The notes beneath the pieces are model-generated. The model made no database searches and was not told where the DNA came from. It worked only from the letters and a program-made list of their open reading frames with translations. 64,000 nt of DNA. It comes from Bacteroidota bacterium (GTDB taxonomy: Bacteria > Bacteroidota > Bacteroidia > Chitinophagales > Chitinophagaceae). The number at the start of each line of letters is the position of its first letter. The first letter of the stretch is position 1. The DNA lies in contig JAEZDC010000072.1 of NCBI GenBank assembly GCA_023429825.1, forward strand, positions 1-64,000. Direction: 5' to 3'. The translations under genes and the position numbers were made by a program. This document shows, piece after piece, positions 8,713-17,964 of the stretch.

Positions 8713-9825
8713 ATGCGGTATACCCTTCTATTACTATTTACAATACTTTTTTCCTCCAGCCACTCCCAAATATACAACCTCATAGTAGGCACCTATACAA
8801 AAGGAAAAAGTGAAGGTATTTACGTGTATCGTTTCAATACACAACGCGGCATCTTTCTACCAAACGTAGTGAGTAAAGTAGCTACAGAAAATCCATCGTA
8901 CTTAGTGGTATCGGCTGATCAGAAATTTGTGTATGCAGTGAACGAAAATAGCGGAGATAATGGAACGATCAGTGCATTTTCTTTCGATAAGACAAAAGGA
9001 GAATTAAAGCTTTTGAATAAGCAGGTGAGTGGAAGTGATCCTTGTTATGTTACGATAGATAGCACAGGGAAATTTGTGTTGGCTGCCAATTACAATGGTG
9101 GTATATCAGTTTTTAAAACAAATGCAGATGGCTCGTTACAGCCAAGAATACAGAACATCGAACATGATGGTTATGGAGTGATCTATGAAAGACAGGATAA
9201 AAGTCATGTGCATTCTGTGGCATTCTCTCCGGATCAGAAGTATGTGTTTGCAGCAGATCTGGGTAATGATAGATTGTATCAATACAAGTTTGACCCTGCA
9301 GATACGAAGTCACCATTGAAGCCTGCAGATAATCCTTATATCACTTTGTCTGACGGCTCAGGTCCCAGGCATTTTACATTTCACCCCAATGGAAAGTATG
9401 CTTACCTGTTGAATGAATTATCGGGACAAATCCATACATACGCCTACACGAATGGTCAAATGCAGGAAATGCAAACCATTGCTTCAACCACCATAGGTGA
9501 TAAGTTTCAGAAAGGGAGCGCTGATATTCATGTAACGCCGAACAGTAAATTTCTATATAGCTCCAATCGCGGTAAAGCAAACAACATTGCTATTTTTAAA
9601 GTGGCACATGACGGTAAGTTAAACGAAGGTGGCCATCAACCAGTAAATGCACACCCCAGGAATTTTGTGGTAGATCCTACAGGTAAATTTTTACTGGCAG
9701 CAAGCAAAGACCAAAACACCATCCAGGTTTTTGCCATCAATCCTAACTATGGTTTATTGGAAGACACGGGTGTAAAGCTCGAAGTAGACATGCCGGTTTG
9801 TTTAAAATTTGTTCCGGTTAAGTAA
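8713..9825 (+). CDS. Secreted lactonase family protein (6-phosphogluconolactonase-like beta-propeller)
   Basis: A seven-bladed beta-propeller of the YbhE/Pgl lactonase family. An N-terminal signal peptide (about residues 1-18, ending SSHS-Q) sends it to the periplasm, so it is unlikely to serve the cytoplasmic pentose-phosphate pathway. Family signatures are YNLIVGTYTKGKSEGIYVY near the start, the repeated AANYNGGISVF and SDGSGPRHFTFHPNGKYAYLLNEL, and HPRNFVVDPTGKFLLAASKDQNTI near the end. The length of 370 is typical. It may hydrolyse extracytoplasmic lactones; this is inferred from the family. Confidence 0.85.
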   Translation: MRYTLLLLFTILFSSSHSQIYNLIVGTYTKGKSEGIYVYRFNTQRGIFLPNVVSKVATENPSYLVVSADQKFVYAVNENSGDNGTISAFSFDKTKGELKLLNKQVSGSDPCYVTIDSTGKFVLAANYNGGISVFKTNADGSLQPRIQNIEHDGYGVIYERQDKSHVHSVAFSPDQKYVFAADLGNDRLYQYKFDPADTKSPLKPADNPYITLSDGSGPRHFTFHPNGKYAYLLNELSGQIHTYAYTNGQMQEMQTIASTTIGDKFQKGSADIHVTPNSKFLYSSNRGKANNIAIFKVAHDGKLNEGGHQPVNAHPRNFVVDPTGKFLLAASKDQNTIQVFAINPNYGLLEDTGVKLEVDMPVCLKFVPVK

Positions 9826-9828
9826 TTA

Positions 9829-9945
9829 GCAGATCAGCAAATAAGATTAATAGCAAATGTGTTAATTAGAAGATGATAAACCCCAGCATTCCGTTAGGTA
9901 TCATATGCTAATTTGCTAATTAGCCCATTTGCTAATTACTTTGCT
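9829..9945. repeat. Second cluster of TTAGCAAAT-type short repeats
   Basis: ATTAGCAGATCAGCAAAT near 9833 is answered by TTTGCTAATTACTTTGCTGAT near 9930-9949, with more TTTGCTAAT copies between. It is similar to the cluster at 8616-8705. Confidence 0.6.
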
Positions 9946-9949
9946 GATT

Positions 9950-10897
9950 ATGTTCTCAAACCGCATTACTCAACTCTTCAATATTCAATACCCCATCATC
10001 CAGGCAGGAATGATCTGGGCCAGCGGATGGAAATTAGCCTCTGCAGTTTCTAATGCGGGCGGCTTAGGTATTATTGGCAGTGGCAGTATGTATCCTGATG
10101 TATTAAGAGAACATATCCAAAAATGCAAAGCGGCTACGAATAAACCTTTTGGCGTAAATGTTCCGCTGCTCTACCCTGATCTTGAAAAGCATATCCAGAT
10201 CATCATCGAAGAAAAAGTACCAATCGTCTTTACTAGTGCAGGAAACCCAAAAACATGGACATCGGTCTTAAAAGAAAAAGGAATTAAAGTAGTTCATGTA
10301 GTGAGCAGCAGCAAATTTGCCAAAAAATCGGAAGAAGCAGGCTGTGATGCCGTAGTAGCGGAAGGGTTTGAAGCTGGTGGACATAACGGAAGAGAAGAGA
10401 CCACTACGCTTGTACTCATTCCTGCAGTTTGCCAGGCTGTAGAAATACCGGTAATTGCTGCAGGAGGAATTGCAACAGGAAGACAGATGTTTGCCACCAT
10501 GGCATTGGGTGCAGAAGGCGTACAGGTAGGAAGCCGGTTTGTGTGTACCCCCGAAGCATCATCGCATGAAGCATTTAAACAGGCGGTAATGAAAGCAGGA
10601 GAAGGTGATACTGTTTTGAGTATGAAACAGGTAGTGCCCGTCCGTTTGCTCAAAAACCATTTTTTCGAGGAGGTGAATGCAGCGGAACAACGCGGCGCTG
10701 ACTCTAATGAATTAAAGGCCATTTTAGGAAGAGGACGAGCCAAGAAAGGGATGTTTGAAGGGGATATGGAGCAAGGTGAACTGGAAATTGGACAGGTAAG
10801 TGCCCTCATCAGGGAAATTAAACCCGCAGCGGAAGTTGTTTCCGATATTTGGACAGATTTCCAGGCATGCTTAGCCCAGCCACTTAAAGATTGTTGA
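9950..10897 (+). CDS. Nitronate monooxygenase (2-nitropropane dioxygenase family)
   Basis: An FMN-dependent TIM-barrel enzyme that oxidises nitronates. Visible are the N-terminal YPIIQAGMIWASGWKLASAVSNAGGLG, the EAGGHNG motif near residue 130 with the catalytic histidine, and the phosphate-binding AAGGIATGRQMFATMALGAEGVQVGSRF. The length from the ATG at 9950 (315 residues) is normal. An in-frame TTG at 9929 would add MLITLLI, which does not look like part of the family. Some relatives are enoyl-ACP reductases (FabK); the GGHNG motif favours the nitronate group. A TTACTTTG element ends 6 nt before the ATG. Confidence 0.87.
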   Translation: MFSNRITQLFNIQYPIIQAGMIWASGWKLASAVSNAGGLGIIGSGSMYPDVLREHIQKCKAATNKPFGVNVPLLYPDLEKHIQIIIEEKVPIVFTSAGNPKTWTSVLKEKGIKVVHVVSSSKFAKKSEEAGCDAVVAEGFEAGGHNGREETTTLVLIPAVCQAVEIPVIAAGGIATGRQMFATMALGAEGVQVGSRFVCTPEASSHEAFKQAVMKAGEGDTVLSMKQVVPVRLLKNHFFEEVNAAEQRGADSNELKAILGRGRAKKGMFEGDMEQGELEIGQVSALIREIKPAAEVVSDIWTDFQACLAQPLKDC

Positions 10898-10982
10898 AAA
10901 ATATTTAGATGTTAATTTTGGTTAATGGCCTTGGCAGCGATGTAATTTTAACTACTTTTATTTTCACCTAAAAGCAACTGCC

Positions 10983-11378
10983 ATGAAAAAATTTACCCTC
11001 TCGCTGATCAGTTTACTAATAGCTGGTTTTTGCTTTGCAGGAGCTGGCAGTAATTCCAGCCCGAATTTATCCGGAACCGTTATAGATGCCAGTACAAAAA
11101 AGCCTTTGGCAGAGGTGACGATCGTTGCACTGAACGCAGCTACAAAAGGTGAACATGTGATCACTACTGATGCAAACGGCAACTACAAAGTAGCGAACCT
11201 TCCTGATGGCACATACAAGCTCAAGTTTACAAAAGACGATTATAATACCGTGGAGAAAAGAGAAGTGAGCATCAAAACACAAAGCCCTACCAAGGTAAAT
11301 ATTGAAATGGTGGCTGAAGCTTTGGATGAGATCAACAACCGCAGATCATGGTGGGACAAATTTGATATTTTCCTATAA
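10983..11378 (+). CDS. Exported protein with a carboxypeptidase-like regulatory (CarboxypepD_reg) domain
   Basis: A 131-residue protein with a signal peptide (about residues 1-20, MKKFTLSLISLLIAGFCFAG). One beta-sandwich domain follows: NLSGTVIDASTKKPLAEVTIVAL, then TTDANGNYKVANLPDGTYKLKFTKDDY. These are the hallmarks of CarboxypepD_reg domains found at the front of TonB-dependent receptors, here standing alone. A hairpin-terminator follows the stop at once. The role is unknown; it is probably periplasmic or surface-bound. Confidence 0.8.
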   Translation: MKKFTLSLISLLIAGFCFAGAGSNSSPNLSGTVIDASTKKPLAEVTIVALNAATKGEHVITTDANGNYKVANLPDGTYKLKFTKDDYNTVEKREVSIKTQSPTKVNIEMVAEALDEINNRRSWWDKFDIFL

Positions 11379-11409
11379 GCAAAGTCTATCCTACTCTTTG
11401 CTTTGAAAG

Positions 11410-11433
11410 TGCCGGCCTCGAGCTGGCATTTTT
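11410..11433 (+). terminator. Rho-independent terminator
   Basis: A seven-pair stem (11410-11416 with 11422-11428, one G-T pair) followed by five Ts. A weaker AGCAAAG/CTTTGCT hairpin overlaps the stop codon just upstream (11378-11402). Confidence 0.7.
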
Positions 11434-11565
11434 GATTATGTACGAGCATCAGCTGTCATCTATAAGCTATAAGTAATGATCTAATCCCATAAACGCACCA
11501 ATTGAGAGATGAGATTACCTATTACTGAAAGGAGCCGACCTGTTGATTGCTGATGGCTATTCTTA

Positions 11566-11594
11566 GCACAAGAGTGCGACGCAACGAAGCTTAA
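11566..11594 (+). repeat. Dispersed intergenic repeat (AAGAGTGCGACGCAAC family)
   Basis: Identical 16-nt core to 2731 and 6809, followed by GAAGCTTAA. It lies 28 bp downstream of the convergent ABC permease gene's stop. Confidence 0.65.
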
Positions 11595-11621
11595 CCGGAG
11601 TTACTGCACCCTGCTACACAA

Positions 11622-12935
11622 TTAAGCTTTTCGGAAAGCCCACTTCCACATTTCTTTCCAGGTGGGTTTTTTACCATACATGAGGATGCCGGTGCGGTAG
11701 ATTTTACCAGCCAACCATGTAGTACCCATGAATCCAAGAATGAGAAAAGCCATGCTCAATACGAGTTCCCACACGGTGACTCCACCAGGAATACCATGTG
11801 CCACTCTTGCCATCATCACCACCGGTGAAGTAAGCGGGAACATGCTACCAAAAACTGCCAAACCGCTATATGGATTGTTTACAGCTTTCATCATGATCAC
11901 GATAGAGAAGACAATAGGCATTGTTATCGGCAACATTAAACTTTGTGCATCCTGTGGGTCTTCATTCACCGCGCTACCCACCGCTGCGAATAGTGAAGAG
12001 TATAGCATGTATCCGCCCAGGAAATAGAATATGAAACAGCCTATAATTAACGGGAAATTGATCTGGGAAAGGTTTGCACTGATCGCACCCATAGCAGTTT
12101 CTGCCTGTTGGGCACTTCCGCCACCCATTGGTGATTGTACAGAGGAAACATCCATACCAAACAGTAAGGGTAACAGCATCTGTAACATCGTTACGAGTAA
12201 TATCCAGATAAAAAATTGAAGCAGGCCCACTGCACCGATACCAATGATCTTACCCATCATTAACTGGAAAGGCTTTACACTGCTTACGATCACTTCAGCA
12301 ATGCGGCTCACTTTTTCTTCCATCACCCCACGCATCACCATCGTTCCATAGATAAACAGGATAATGTAAATAAGAAAGCCGGAGATGAATCCTACGCCAT
12401 AACTAATGCCTGCCTTTATATCATTTTCCTTTTCTCCTTTCGTAGTTTGAAAGTCTAAATGGGTCTTTCTTTTCTGAATACTATCCAGTTGTTGCTTGCT
12501 GATGTTGAGAGCCAGCAAACGTTTTTCTTCGATCTGTGAAGTGAGTTTATCTCCTATATCATCTCTTGTCATCAGTCCCATCTTCTTTTCAGAAACAAGA
12601 TGAACGGTATCAAAAGAATTAACCGTCGTTCCCTCCGGGATGATAACGTATGCATCAAATTCTCCTGCTTTCAATTTCGCCTTTAATGAACTTTCACTCT
12701 CATTATTCAGGAAGGTGAATTTGATATTATCATCATTCTTCACACTGCTGTTAAGAATGTTAGCTTTATCTGCGATGGCTACTGATATGTTCTCATCATT
12801 GCTTACCGAGAAATATATAATAAGAGCGTAAAACCCGAAAATCAGCAATGGCAATAATATAGTGCTCAACAAGAAAGTCTTCTTCTTCACCCTGGTAAGA
12901 AATTCTCTTCTTGCTACGATCAAAATCTTATTCAT
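11622..12935 (-). CDS. ABC-2 type transporter permease (NatB-like)
   Basis: The membrane half of an ABC exporter. One hydrophobic helix follows the basic start (MNKILIVARREFLTRVKKKTF). A large extracytoplasmic domain spans about residues 45-170, and five hydrophobic segments lie in the C-terminal half (from about 180). This layout matches the NatB/ABC-2 permease family. The ATPase gene lies 17 bp upstream on the same strand, so the two form an operon. NatAB pairs export Na+; the substrate here is only inferred and could be different. Confidence 0.85.
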   Translation of the reverse strand: MNKILIVARREFLTRVKKKTFLLSTILLPLLIFGFYALIIYFSVSNDENISVAIADKANILNSSVKNDDNIKFTFLNNESESSLKAKLKAGEFDAYVIIPEGTTVNSFDTVHLVSEKKMGLMTRDDIGDKLTSQIEEKRLLALNISKQQLDSIQKRKTHLDFQTTKGEKENDIKAGISYGVGFISGFLIYIILFIYGTMVMRGVMEEKVSRIAEVIVSSVKPFQLMMGKIIGIGAVGLLQFFIWILLVTMLQMLLPLLFGMDVSSVQSPMGGGSAQQAETAMGAISANLSQINFPLIIGCFIFYFLGGYMLYSSLFAAVGSAVNEDPQDAQSLMLPITMPIVFSIVIMMKAVNNPYSGLAVFGSMFPLTSPVVMMARVAHGIPGGVTVWELVLSMAFLILGFMGTTWLAGKIYRTGILMYGKKPTWKEMWKWAFRKA

Positions 12936-12952
12936 ATAAGCAGTTTATTAAG

Positions 12953-13891
12953 TTATACGTTTTGAAAAGCCCTGGCTGTAGATCTGGTTCCCTCTACCAG
13001 GCGAATGAATATCTCGTTCAGGCTAGGCAATATTTCATTAAAGGAAGAAATATTCAATCCCTTTCCAATAAAATATTGCAACACATCATTGTTATTGTAC
13101 TCGTTGTGTTTTTGAATAGTAACAGAATGTTTATCGTTACGCTTTACATCAAACAGGTAAGTGGCCAGGTGTTCGGGCAATAGTTCGTTTTCAAAATGAA
13201 TGCTGAAGAGGTTTTGTTTATGCTGCTGCTTCACACTGTGCACTGTACCATCTAATATTTTCTTACCGAGATTCACCAATACAATATGATCACAGATCTC
13301 TTCTACCTGCTCCATTCTATGCGTACTGAAGATGATGGTGCTCCCTTTTTTGGCCAGGTTGAATATCTCATCTTTAATGAGGTTGGCATTCACAGGATCA
13401 AGGCCACTGAATGGCTCATCCAGTATGATCAGTTTTGGTTCATGCAGAACAGTGGTAACAAACTGTAATTTCTGGCTCATTCCCTTACTCAGGTCTTCTA
13501 CCTTTTTATTCCACCAGCTTTCCATTTCCAGCCTCGTAAACCAATATTTAATCTTTTCCATCGCTTCACTTTTGCTAAGACCTTTCAGTTGGGCAAGGTA
13601 TAAAGCCTGGTCGCCGATCTTCATCTTTTTATATAGCCCTCGTTCTTCAGGCATATACCCGATCAAACCCACATCATTTATCGGATCGAACTTTTTCCCT
13701 TCTAATAAAACTTCACCGCTATCCGGATAAAAGATACCCGTGATCATTCTAAGCAGTGTGGTCTTACCGGCTCCGTTAGGACCCAATAATCCAAAGATGC
13801 TGCCTTGCTCAATGCTGAAGCTGATATCATCCACGGCCTTTTGTGTAGCGTAATGTTTCTTCAGGTTCTTAAGTTCAAGTATTGTACTCAT
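12953..13891 (-). CDS. ABC transporter ATP-binding protein (NatA-like)
   Basis: The nucleotide-binding subunit that drives the permease encoded directly downstream. Walker A is GPNGAGKTT near residue 38. The signature is LSKGMSQKLQ, and Walker B with its glutamate is KLIILDEPFSGLDP. The H-loop sits in FSTHRMEQ. A C-terminal extension of about 90 residues follows the core, as in NatA. The ATG at 13891 (MSTILELKNLKKHY) is the likely start; a TTG seven codons upstream is also in frame. No signal peptide; it acts at the inner face of the membrane. Confidence 0.88.
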   Translation of the reverse strand: MSTILELKNLKKHYATQKAVDDISFSIEQGSIFGLLGPNGAGKTTLLRMITGIFYPDSGEVLLEGKKFDPINDVGLIGYMPEERGLYKKMKIGDQALYLAQLKGLSKSEAMEKIKYWFTRLEMESWWNKKVEDLSKGMSQKLQFVTTVLHEPKLIILDEPFSGLDPVNANLIKDEIFNLAKKGSTIIFSTHRMEQVEEICDHIVLVNLGKKILDGTVHSVKQQHKQNLFSIHFENELLPEHLATYLFDVKRNDKHSVTIQKHNEYNNNDVLQYFIGKGLNISSFNEILPSLNEIFIRLVEGTRSTARAFQNV

Positions 13892-14031
13892 GAAGACAAG
13901 ATTATTATTCAAATGTAGTTTGCCTTGGTGATTGTCACCAAAATTTCAAATACACCGATGTTAGTATGTATTGGCGGAAAAATATTACAATGAATGACTT
14001 CAAAACCTATATTCGCCTCTTCTAAATTGTA

Positions 14032-15051
14032 ATGATGCATCGCCCATTGAAAAAGAGATTGTTTTTATTTTTAATTCTTGGATGTATTACGATAGGATCA
14101 GGCAGTTGGGGATTCTTAGTGCACCGGACAGTCAATCAATTAGCGATCTACCAGTTGAAGGGTGACCTGAGAGAATTTTTCTTTAAGAATAAAGATTACC
14201 TGGTTCAGAATGCACCTCGCCCCGATCAAAGACGCAATACAGATAGCACTGAAGCCACCAAACATTTTATAGACCTGGAACCATTCGGAGATTCATCCGC
14301 ATGGAAGATGCCAGCCAGTTGGGAAGACGCTGCTAAGCTATATTCAAAAGACACTTTACTGAAGTATGGCTATGTTCCGTATGTTATCCAGGATATCCAT
14401 CAAAAACTTACCAATGCATTCAGGCAACAAAATAAAGACAGCATCTTATTTTATGCAGCAGACCTTGGCCATTATATAGGTGATGCGAATGTGCCTTTGC
14501 ATACAACCATCAATTATGATGGACAATTGAGTGGACAGGATGGATTACATAGTCTTTGGGAAAGTTTTATCCCGGATATAGAATTGAATAATTACAATCT
14601 GAAAGGCGATCGCAAAGCCAATTATCTTGATAATCCTGATGAAGCTATTTGGGAAGCCATCAGGAGAGCACATAAATTGGTTCCGGATATGCTCAACAAA
14701 GAAATTGAAGTATCGAAGAAGTTCACTGATGCTACTAAATTCAAAACCGAGTTGCGCAGGGGTAAAGAGATAAAACGATATTCAAGAGAATTCGCAGTTG
14801 CTTACGCAGACGCGCTAAGACCCACTATCAATGAGCAGCTCATACATTCGGCTAATCTTATTGCAGATTTCTGGTACACCGCATGGGTAAATGGGGGAAA
14901 GCCTGATATGGAGAAGATCAACAATGGTTTTACAAAAGCTGATAAGAAGCAATTGAAGAAAGAAGTAAAGTCGTACAGGAATAACACACTGATAAAAGAT
15001 AGCTTGCTTATGTCAAGGCAGCCTTCAAAAACATCAGGTAGTAGCGAGTAA
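14032..15051 (+). CDS. Exported S1/P1 nuclease / zinc-dependent phospholipase C-like protein
   Basis: A secreted alpha-helical zinc hydrolase. The signal peptide ends just before the conserved Trp26 of WGFLVHRTVNQLA, which becomes the mature N-terminus that coordinates zinc in this fold. Other ligands are visible: His31, His78 and Asp81 (KHFIDLE), Asp144, His147 and Asp151 (DLGHYIGDANVPLH), His157, and His173 with Glu177 (GLHSLWES). The set matches the trinuclear site of the family. The gene overlaps the convergent FAD dehydrogenase by 18 bp. Substrates could be phospholipids or nucleic acid. Confidence 0.82.
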   Translation: MMHRPLKKRLFLFLILGCITIGSGSWGFLVHRTVNQLAIYQLKGDLREFFFKNKDYLVQNAPRPDQRRNTDSTEATKHFIDLEPFGDSSAWKMPASWEDAAKLYSKDTLLKYGYVPYVIQDIHQKLTNAFRQQNKDSILFYAADLGHYIGDANVPLHTTINYDGQLSGQDGLHSLWESFIPDIELNNYNLKGDRKANYLDNPDEAIWEAIRRAHKLVPDMLNKEIEVSKKFTDATKFKTELRRGKEIKRYSREFAVAYADALRPTINEQLIHSANLIADFWYTAWVNGGKPDMEKINNGFTKADKKQLKKEVKSYRNNTLIKDSLLMSRQPSKTSGSSE

Positions 15052-16632
15052 TTTTTGCGTGATCATCTCAGCTACTTTTTCACCATCCATTGCTGCAGAG
15101 ACAATTCCTCCGGCATAACCTGCACCTTCCCCGCACGGATACAGATTTTTTACCTGCGGATGTTCCAATGTATCTTCATCTCTAGGGATTCGAACAGGTG
15201 ATGATGTCCGGCTTTCTGTAGCTACCACCACTGCATCATTAGTATAATATCCTCTCATCTTTTTTCCAAAGGCCTTAAAGGCCTCCTGAAGGTTTTTGTA
15301 AATAAAATTTGGCAGCACAGTCCTCAAATCTGTCGAGTTGATGCCAGGCAAATAACTGCTACCCGGTAAAGAAGCGGATACCTTAGTGTTGCACAGATCC
15401 ACCATCCGTTGTGCCGGTGCAACCATCTTCCCTCCTCCTGCCAGAAAAGCCTTTTCTTCTACATCATTTTGAAAACGCATCAGTAACAAAGGATCTTCTT
15501 TTTTGGTCTTTTGAGTTTTATCTTTTGATTTAAAATATTCAAGTGCATCTTTCACTTCTACACTCACCACCATCCCGCTATTTGCAAAAGGATTATTTCT
15601 TTTAGATGGACTCCATCCATTTACAACCAGCCCTCCAGGTTCTGTGGCAGCAGGCGCTATGATTCCACCCGGGCACATACAAAAACTAAAAACGCCTTTG
15701 CCATATACCTGCTCAACAAGGCTGTACGACGCAGGTGGCAGGAAGTCGCCGCGCAACGCACAATGGTATTGAATGGAATCTATCAGTGATTGCGGATGCT
15801 CTACCCGTACACCTAAAGCAAAGGGCTTTGCTTCAATAAAGATATTCTTTCCATGTAACAGGGTAAAGATGTCCCTTGCGGAGTGGCCTGTTGCAAGAAC
15901 TACTGCATCGGCTTGCAGTGAATCGCCATCGGCGGTGATCACTCCACTTAACGCATTCTTTTCAAGAATAAAATCAATTACTTTCTTTTCAAACAAAAAC
16001 TCACCCCCGTTAGCAACAATACCTTCCCGGATAGCTGTTATTATATACGGAAGTTTATTTGTACCAATATGGGGATGCGCCTGGTATAATATCTTTTCTT
16101 CAGCGCCAAACTGAACCAGTAAATTCAATATCCTGTTGATGCTACCTCGTTTGTTACTGCGGGTATAAAGCTTCCCGTCGCTGTAAGTTCCTGCACCGCC
16201 TTCACCAAAGCAATAATTACTTTCAGGATTCACTACTCCTTCTTTATTCAGCTGAGCCAGATCTCTTCGTCTTGATCTTACATCCTTCCCTCGCTCCAGT
16301 ATGATCGGTTTTATCCCAACCTCTAAAAATTTTAAAGCGGCAAATAATCCTGCAGGACCCGCACCAATGATAATTACCTGTTTACCGGCATTACTTACAT
16401 TTTTGAAATGTATGCGTTCAATAGGTCTATGATGAAATGGCTCGTTGATAAAGGCATGCACAGTCAGGTTGATCCATGGCTGTTTACTTCTTGCGTCAAT
16501 CGATTGCTTGAGGATATTGTAACCCGAAATCGCATCAGTGTTCACACCGACTGAACTGGCAATGTAATTCTTTACGATTGTTTCATTAGCTGCTTCAGAG
16601 GGAAGCAATTTGAGAGAGATATTCTTTTGCAT
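15034..16632 (-). CDS. NAD(P)/FAD-dependent dehydrogenase (COG2509 type)
   Basis: A 532-residue flavoprotein. After an N-terminal region of about 90 residues, the FAD-binding GxGxxG is seen in VIIIGAGPAGLFAALKFLE, with the acidic residue at the end of the next strand (ILERG). CFGEGGAGTYSDGKL is a signature of this uncharacterised dehydrogenase group. A second dinucleotide-type stretch is VVLATGHSARDIF. The C-terminal NLYPCGEGAGYAGGIVSAAMDG closes the FAD site. It has no signal peptide, and the substrate is not known. Confidence 0.85.
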   Translation of the reverse strand: MQKNISLKLLPSEAANETIVKNYIASSVGVNTDAISGYNILKQSIDARSKQPWINLTVHAFINEPFHHRPIERIHFKNVSNAGKQVIIIGAGPAGLFAALKFLEVGIKPIILERGKDVRSRRRDLAQLNKEGVVNPESNYCFGEGGAGTYSDGKLYTRSNKRGSINRILNLLVQFGAEEKILYQAHPHIGTNKLPYIITAIREGIVANGGEFLFEKKVIDFILEKNALSGVITADGDSLQADAVVLATGHSARDIFTLLHGKNIFIEAKPFALGVRVEHPQSLIDSIQYHCALRGDFLPPASYSLVEQVYGKGVFSFCMCPGGIIAPAATEPGGLVVNGWSPSKRNNPFANSGMVVSVEVKDALEYFKSKDKTQKTKKEDPLLLMRFQNDVEEKAFLAGGGKMVAPAQRMVDLCNTKVSASLPGSSYLPGINSTDLRTVLPNFIYKNLQEAFKAFGKKMRGYYTNDAVVVATESRTSSPVRIPRDEDTLEHPQVKNLYPCGEGAGYAGGIVSAAMDGEKVAEMITQKLLATT

Positions 16633-16735
16633 GTTGTTAGGTGTTTATCCTAAAAAACATTTTTATTTATGATCCACTTAGCTTTCATGTTGCGCTTACC
16701 AATTATAAGCTGGCCTTGTTCCGTTATAATGGCAA

Positions 16736-17107
16736 TTAGAAAGGAAGATCGTCTACCACGTCACCGGGAGGAATATCCGAACTAAATTCCGGAGTATTAT
16801 CGGCCATACCGCCAAGTTTCATCGTTTCCATTCTCCACGCATCCAGGTTAGTGATATAATTCTCTTTTCCATCTTTCACCCATTTTGTTCCCTTTATATT
16901 AAAGAGCACTTTCACATCGTCCCCAATGTTAAACCTGTCAGGCATTGCGGTTTTATCCTGTACACATTGAAACTTTACATAGTTTGTGATCGTTCTTCCG
17001 TTAATATCTTCAGATTTTTCAACTACAAACTCTCTTGTTTTGAAATTCTCTGTGCGCTGTACTATATCGAATCGGGCAACCAACTTGCCGGTTAATTCAT
17101 AAGACAT
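16736..17107 (-). CDS. DUF3127 domain protein (OB-fold-like)
   Basis: A 123-residue cytoplasmic protein typical of Bacteroidota. It starts MSYELTGKLVARFDIVQRTENFKTREFVVE and contains VKFQCVQDKTAMPDRFNIGDDVKVLFNIKGTKW, the DUF3127 pattern, which resembles single-stranded-DNA-binding OB folds. It has a short acidic C-terminal tail ending DDLPF, very like the tips by which SSB proteins recruit partners. A role with nucleic acid is therefore plausible but inferred. Confidence 0.85.
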   Translation of the reverse strand: MSYELTGKLVARFDIVQRTENFKTREFVVEKSEDINGRTITNYVKFQCVQDKTAMPDRFNIGDDVKVLFNIKGTKWVKDGKENYITNLDAWRMETMKLGGMADNTPEFSSDIPPGDVVDDLPF

Positions 17108-17214
17108 CTTTTGAAAAAATTTAATAGAGCAAAATAAGTTTAAAATCTCCTTTCAACATGTAAAAGTTTTGGTGGTTCAAAACTATTTGTTGTACCTTAC
17201 TCTTACCTCCGGTT

Positions 17215-17964
17215 ATGAAAAAATACCTGTGCTTTTTATTGCTTTTATCTCTACTTGTAAGTGAACCTGCTATTGCTCAGAAGCAGCAAAACACAGAGAT
17301 ATATTATAACAATATTCAAATAAAGAACAGCTTAAAGCAAGACAGCTCATTAATTAAAATGCTAATGCCATATAAAGACAGCATTAATAAGATGATGAGT
17401 ACTGTAATCGGCTTCGCTACCAATACGCTTAACAGGAAGCAGCCTGAAGGACCTTTGGGAAACTTTATTGCAGATGCAATGAAGCTGATGGCTGAAAGAA
17501 AGTTTGAAAAAAAGATAGATGCAGCTGTTATGAACCCCGGTGGTATCCGATCCTACATAGGCAAAGGAAATATTACGATTGGGAAAATGTTTGAATTAAT
17601 CCCCTTCGATAACCAGCTTGTGCTTCAGCAAATGAATGGTGCTGCGTTACATCGATTTCTTGACCATGCTGCATCTAAAGGTGGTTGGGCGGTAGCGGGG
17701 ATCACAATGGCTATTCGTGATAGCAAAGCAGATAGTATTATGATTTCGGGCAAACCTATCGGGGAGAATGAAACTTATCTTATAGCACTTCCTGATTATG
17801 TAGCGAATGGCGGGGATGATGCAGAAATGCTGCGAGGTATTCCTGTAATTACCAAAGGATATCTGTTGCGGGATGCGTTGGTAGAATACATCCAGGAGAT
17901 TACAAAACAAGGCAAAGCTGTTTCGGCTTCACTAGAAAATCGTGTAAGAAATGCAGAGCAATAG
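17215..17964 (+). CDS. 5'-nucleotidase C-terminal domain protein, separate polypeptide
   Basis: Carries only the substrate-binding C-terminal domain of UshA-type nucleotidases. The signal peptide ends at AIAQ (about residue 22). EGPLGNFIADAMK and NPGGIRSYIGKGNITIGKMFELIPFDNQLV are the family's nucleoside-binding stretches. YVANGGDDAEML is the conserved end. The catalytic metallophosphatase domain is encoded by the next gene, overlapping by 14 bp, so the usual order of domains is reversed across two genes. It probably works with that protein in the periplasm. Confidence 0.87.
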   Translation: MKKYLCFLLLLSLLVSEPAIAQKQQNTEIYYNNIQIKNSLKQDSSLIKMLMPYKDSINKMMSTVIGFATNTLNRKQPEGPLGNFIADAMKLMAERKFEKKIDAAVMNPGGIRSYIGKGNITIGKMFELIPFDNQLVLQQMNGAALHRFLDHAASKGGWAVAGITMAIRDSKADSIMISGKPIGENETYLIALPDYVANGGDDAEMLRGIPVITKGYLLRDALVEYIQEITKQGKAVSASLENRVRNAEQ

